Origin: Methylobacter sp.
GTDB taxonomy: Bacteria > Pseudomonadota > Gammaproteobacteria > Methylococcales > Methylomonadaceae
Assembly (NCBI GenBank): GCA_030653985.1
Contig: JAURYJ010000068.1
Coordinates: 1-61,384, forward strand
Reading direction: 5' to 3'
DNA length: 61,384 nucleotides
Part shown: piece by piece, positions 58,659 through 61,384 of the stretch
How the letters are laid out: each line of letters begins with the position of its first letter
Numbering within the stretch: the stretch's first letter is position 1
Made by a program: the position numbers and the translations under genes
The notes under the pieces: generated by a model
What the model was told of the DNA's origin: nothing
What the model saw: only the letters and a program-made list of their open reading frames with translations
Database searches by the model: none

Positions 58659-59828
58659 GTGGATCAAAATTACCTAGTCAATTTAGTGTCAGGACTTTTT
58701 GGTTCCAAAAAGGAAGTTGAAACTCGAACCAGTTCTCCCGCATATTTTAGCGATCTTAATGGACTGACTGGAGTTGCTAGGTATTTGAAAAGCCAGGAAG
58801 TTGTGCCGGTGCCAAGCGGAGTTGCGCGGTATTTGAACAAGCTAGAAGAGTTGTCAGCAGCTAATGAAGTTGCTAATGTTTTGGAGATTCAGGAAGAAGA
58901 AGCATCAGCAGCAGATGAAGTTGCTGGTGACTTGGGAAGTCACCAAGAAGCGTTAATAGCTGTTGAGAATCTCGACAACCAGGAAGTTGAGGTATCATTG
59001 AGCCGTGTTAGCAAGTACTTGGAGAAGCTGGATCAACATCCTGTTAGCAGCGTTGCTAAATATATGGCAAGGCAAGCTATTATCGCAAAAAAAGCACCGA
59101 AAATTAGTGGTGTCACTAAGTACATGGCCCAGCATGCTGTTGTCGTTACAAAAAAAGCGTCAGTAGTGAGTAGCGTAGCCAGATACGTTGAAAAACAAGC
59201 TAACTCTCCCGCTATAAGTGGCGTTTCTAAGTATTTAATCAGGCAGTCTATATCGGCTAGAAATACAGTAGCAGCGACCGGAGTAGCAAAATATCTTGAA
59301 GACGAGTCCATTGCTGCGAGAAAAGCGGCAGCAGCGGCTATAGTTGCCAAATATTTGGAAGAGCAGCGTATTTTCGCAAAAGAGCAAGAAAAAGAAAAAG
59401 AAAAAGAACAACAGTTGGCCAGAGAAAAAGAGATGGAAAAAGCGGATGAAAGGGCAGTTGCTGCCGCCGCTGCAACCGGAGTGGCTCGATATTTGGAAGA
59501 ACAAGCAATTTTAGCAAAAGAAAAACCACCGGTAAGCGGTGTTGCTAAATATGTGGCAAAACAAATATTATTCAGAAAAGAAACGCCTATTTTAACTGGC
59601 GTAGAAAAGTACATGGCAACACAAGCAATGCGCGTAAAAAAAGCTCCGATGATAAGTGGCGTTGCAAAGTACGTGGAAAAAGAGGCGATGACTGCAAAAA
59701 TATTGCCTAAAGCAAGCGGAGTCACCAAATATATGCAAAAACAGGCTGTATTGCCGATTTCAAGCGGTGTCTCTAAGTACGTGAGTAGGCAGGTTATTGC
59801 TGCAAGAGCAATACCTGAAAAAGTGTGA
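58659..59828 (+). CDS. Multivalent GVxKYL-repeat protein, putative scaffold
   Basis: 389 residues from GTG 58659, with CGGGGGTGATAA just before it. No signal peptide or membrane helix. About 15 clear motifs of form [ST]GVxKY[LMV]xxQ start at residues 37, 53, 115, 130, 150, 171, 187, 207, 227, 273, 293, 313, 333, 353 and 369; two degenerate ones lie at 69 and 86. Several runs are exactly 20 residues apart. Each motif would form a short amphipathic helix with a Tyr/Leu face, joined by Ala/Lys-rich linkers; residues 238-265 are a charged K/E coiled-coil-like stretch. Many weak identical sites suggest a binding scaffold. It follows the anchor gene by three bases and lies before tal. No family recognised. 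Confidence 0.8.
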   Translation: MDQNYLVNLVSGLFGSKKEVETRTSSPAYFSDLNGLTGVARYLKSQEVVPVPSGVARYLNKLEELSAANEVANVLEIQEEEASAADEVAGDLGSHQEALIAVENLDNQEVEVSLSRVSKYLEKLDQHPVSSVAKYMARQAIIAKKAPKISGVTKYMAQHAVVVTKKASVVSSVARYVEKQANSPAISGVSKYLIRQSISARNTVAATGVAKYLEDESIAARKAAAAAIVAKYLEEQRIFAKEQEKEKEKEQQLAREKEMEKADERAVAAAAATGVARYLEEQAILAKEKPPVSGVAKYVAKQILFRKETPILTGVEKYMATQAMRVKKAPMISGVAKYVEKEAMTAKILPKASGVTKYMQKQAVLPISSGVSKYVSRQVIAARAIPEKV

Positions 59829-59887
59829 TATGACCGAGTTGTATTAATAACGTGTTAATGTCTTGACCGAATATGAGTCTGCTGTTG

Positions 59888-60070
59888 TTCATCAAATTTC
59901 TTCGCTGGTCTGAAACCTCCCTTCAGGGGGATTATTTGAGTTTGACAACAATGCACTGGCATCGTTATTCTTTTTGGTAACCTCCTCGTTCACGGAGAGG
60001 AATAATCCACCGACCTCTATCCGTCGACGGGTGTCACTCGACGGATGAGGTTGGATGTGGATTGAAACAT
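59888..60070 (+). repeat. Dispersed hairpin element, copy C (full length)
   Basis: Plus-strand copy in the 381-base gap between the scaffold gene and tal. It starts TTCATCAAATTTCTTCGC and ends with CCGACCTC..ATCCGTCG / CGACGGATGAGGTTGG stem followed by GTGGATTGAAACAT. The two inner GGGG-type hairpins are slightly degenerate. No terminator or ORF was found in the remaining gap 59829-59887. Confidence 0.9.
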
Positions 60071-60138
60071 GATAAACAACCTCGGCGCACGGTATAACTA
60101 CCCACCCTTGTAATTATATTGGATGTCACGCTTGTATA

Positions 60139-60156
60139 TTTCAAATGTATTTGAAA
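60139..60156. promoter_or_regulatory. Palindromic operator-like site upstream of tal
   Basis: TTTCAAATGTATTTGAAA is a perfect 8-bp inverted repeat with a 2-base centre, about 55 bases before the tal start. Size and symmetry fit a dimeric regulator site; the regulator is unknown. Confidence 0.4.
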
Positions 60157-60209
60157 ATGATAAGTGTATGTCCTGATGTGTTTAACTTTTAAAACTAAAG
60201 GAACCCCTA

Positions 60210-61196
60210 ATGGCAAAGACTTTACTTGAACAACTGAGAAAAATGACTGTTGTTGTAGCCGACACTGGTGATATCCAGGCTATTGAAACTTTCACTCCGC
60301 ATGATGCGACAACTAATCCATCCTTGATTACTGCTGCTGCTCAAATGCCACAATATCAAGGAATTGTTGATGATACTTTGAAAGGTGCCAGAGAAACCTT
60401 AGGTAAAGATGCATCTGCAGCGCAAGTGGCTACTCTTGCTTTCGAGCGACTAGCTGTTTCTTTCGGGCGTAAGATACTTGAGGTAATTCCGGGCCGTGTT
60501 TCTACTGAAGTAGATGCTCGCCTTTCTTTCGATACTGATGCCAGTATCGCTGTAGGTCGTGACTTGATTGCCATGTATGAAGCGCAAGGCGTTTCACGCG
60601 AACGAGTGCTGATTAAAATTGCAGCAACTTGGGAAGGAATACAAGCGGCTGCAGTTCTTGAAAAAGAAGGTATTCACTGTAATCTGACCTTATTATTTGG
60701 TCTGCATCAGGCAATCGCCTGTGCCGAAAATGGCATTACGCTGATTTCACCTTTTGTTGGCCGTATTCTTGATTGGTATAAAAAAGATACTGGTCGTGAT
60801 TCTTATGCGCCTGCTGAAGATCCTGGTGTCTTGTCGGTTACAGAAATCTATAACTACTACAAAAAATTCGGCTATAAAACCGAAGTTATGGGTGCAAGTT
60901 TCCGTAATATTGGCGAGATTGTTGAATTGGCAGGTTGTGATTTATTGACCATTGCGCCAGCCTTATTAGCTGAACTCCAGTCTACAGAAGGTAATCTGGA
61001 ACGTAAGTTGGATCCGAAGAATGCAGCTAATGTGTCAATTGAAAAAATGACAATCGACAAAGCAACTTTTGATGCTATGCATGCCGAAAATCGTATGGCT
61101 TCTGACAAGCTTGCCGAAGGTATCGATGGCTTCACCAAAGCGTTAGAGTCGTTAGAAGGAATTCTTTCAGCACGATTAGCCGTTTTAGAAGGATAA
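60210..61196 (+). CDS. tal: Transaldolase (TalB type)
   Basis: 328 residues, class I transaldolase. Schiff-base lysine is K136 in [13 protein letters not shown]; other marks are DATTNPSLI (about 33-41) and [15 protein letters not shown]. Transfers dihydroxyacetone units in carbon rearrangement of the RuMP cycle. AAAGGAA precedes the ATG. Last gene of the window; a terminator with T run was not seen after it. Confidence 0.97.
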   Translation: MAKTLLEQLRKMTVVVADTGDIQAIETFTPHDATTNPSLITAAAQMPQYQGIVDDTLKGARETLGKDASAAQVATLAFERLAVSFGRKILEVIPGRVSTEVDARLSFDTDASIAVGRDLIAMYEAQGVSRERVLIKIAATWEGIQAAAVLEKEGIHCNLTLLFGLHQAIACAENGITLISPFVGRILDWYKKDTGRDSYAPAEDPGVLSVTEIYNYYKKFGYKTEVMGASFRNIGEIVELAGCDLLTIAPALLAELQSTEGNLERKLDPKNAANVSIEKMTIDKATFDAMHAENRMASDKLAEGIDGFTKALESLEGILSARLAVLEG

Positions 61197-61243
61197 GTTG
61201 ATTTAAGTCCCTCGGTTTATATTTATCCATGAGTAGCGTAAAC

Positions 61244-61263
61244 CCCCGCCGTTCATGGCGGGG
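61244..61263. other. GC-rich hairpin downstream of tal
   Basis: CCCCGCC..GGCGGGG with loop GTTCAT, followed by ATGTAAGCGG. It could be a terminator without T run or the hairpin end of an IS200/IS605-type element. The rest of 61197-61384 has no gene I can support. Confidence 0.4.
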
Positions 61264-61384
61264 ATGTAAGCGGCTCAATTTCGTGTTTTCCATAGTATAA
61301 AACCTCTATTGTGTTAATATTGAATAGTGCTACCAGAGGAGGCTATCGGCTCTCTCAATGACGGCAACTTAAGTTTTAAAAGGC

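Noticed and set aside
59033..59728. 231-codon hydrophobic minus-strand ORF
   Set aside because: Antisense to the GVxKYL repeat gene; its regularity is a by-product of the repeats.

Overview
The window looks like chromosome of a gammaproteobacterial (type I) methanotroph, near Methylobacter, Methylomonas or Methylovulum. The main argument is a ribulose monophosphate (RuMP) cluster: hexulose-phosphate synthase, hexulose-phosphate isomerase, transketolase and transaldolase. It sits among ordinary gammaproteobacterial gene orders (maf-rng-yhdP-tldD; kdsD-kdsC-lptCAB-rpoN-hpf-rapZ; minCDE). The genus is an inference; no rRNA or methane monooxygenase gene lies in the window.

Layout. 1-3103: three flagellar genes on the minus strand (fliW, flgT, an LPP20/FlgP-type lipoprotein). 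3248-14706: plus-strand run rlmH, maf, rng, yhdP, a carbon-nitrogen hydrolase, a BamC-like lipoprotein, tldD, three very small ORFs, tldE. 14826-17103: pyrD and thiO on the minus strand. 17694-20341: an outer-membrane protein, a Phd/ParE-type toxin-antitoxin pair and a proline iminopeptidase. 20430-28374: Kdo synthesis, LPS transport, sigma-54, hpf, rapZ (ptsN is missing from its usual place) and mgtE. 28422-32298: a small wHTH protein, minEDC and a Pit phosphate transporter on the minus strand. 32497-38079: TPP riboswitch with thiC, a universal stress protein and a chemoreceptor. 38118-40490: mazG, a PfkB kinase and gcvH on the minus strand. 40711-54268: an orphan periplasmic adaptor, a complete type I-C CRISPR-Cas operon interrupted by a VapBC-type toxin-antitoxin pair, and an array of 55 identical repeats. 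54485-61196: the RuMP cluster.

The most interesting part is the pair of genes between transketolase and transaldolase. The first encodes a secreted, single-pass membrane protein with two periplasmic copies of a YPAADFEPKV motif and four copies of a GVxKYL motif in its cytoplasmic tail. The second encodes a soluble protein made almost entirely of about 15 GVxKYL motifs, many exactly 20 residues apart. I do not recognise either family. Their shared motif and their position inside the RuMP cluster suggest a membrane anchor plus a multivalent scaffold, possibly organising formaldehyde-assimilating enzymes. That function is inference.

The window is also rich in short dispersed elements. One ~185-bp element occurs three times (261-379, 25789-25973, 59888-60070). 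It ends in a hairpin followed by GTGGATTGAAAC, the same 12 bases that form the crRNA-handle end of the resident CRISPR repeat. It supplies the last codons of fliW and the start codon of rapZ. A 51-bp minisatellite is inserted in frame inside the signal peptide of the FlgP-like lipoprotein, with a solo unit upstream of the PfkB kinase. A 70-bp multi-hairpin element is present twice. GC-rich palindromes act as apparent terminators after several operons.
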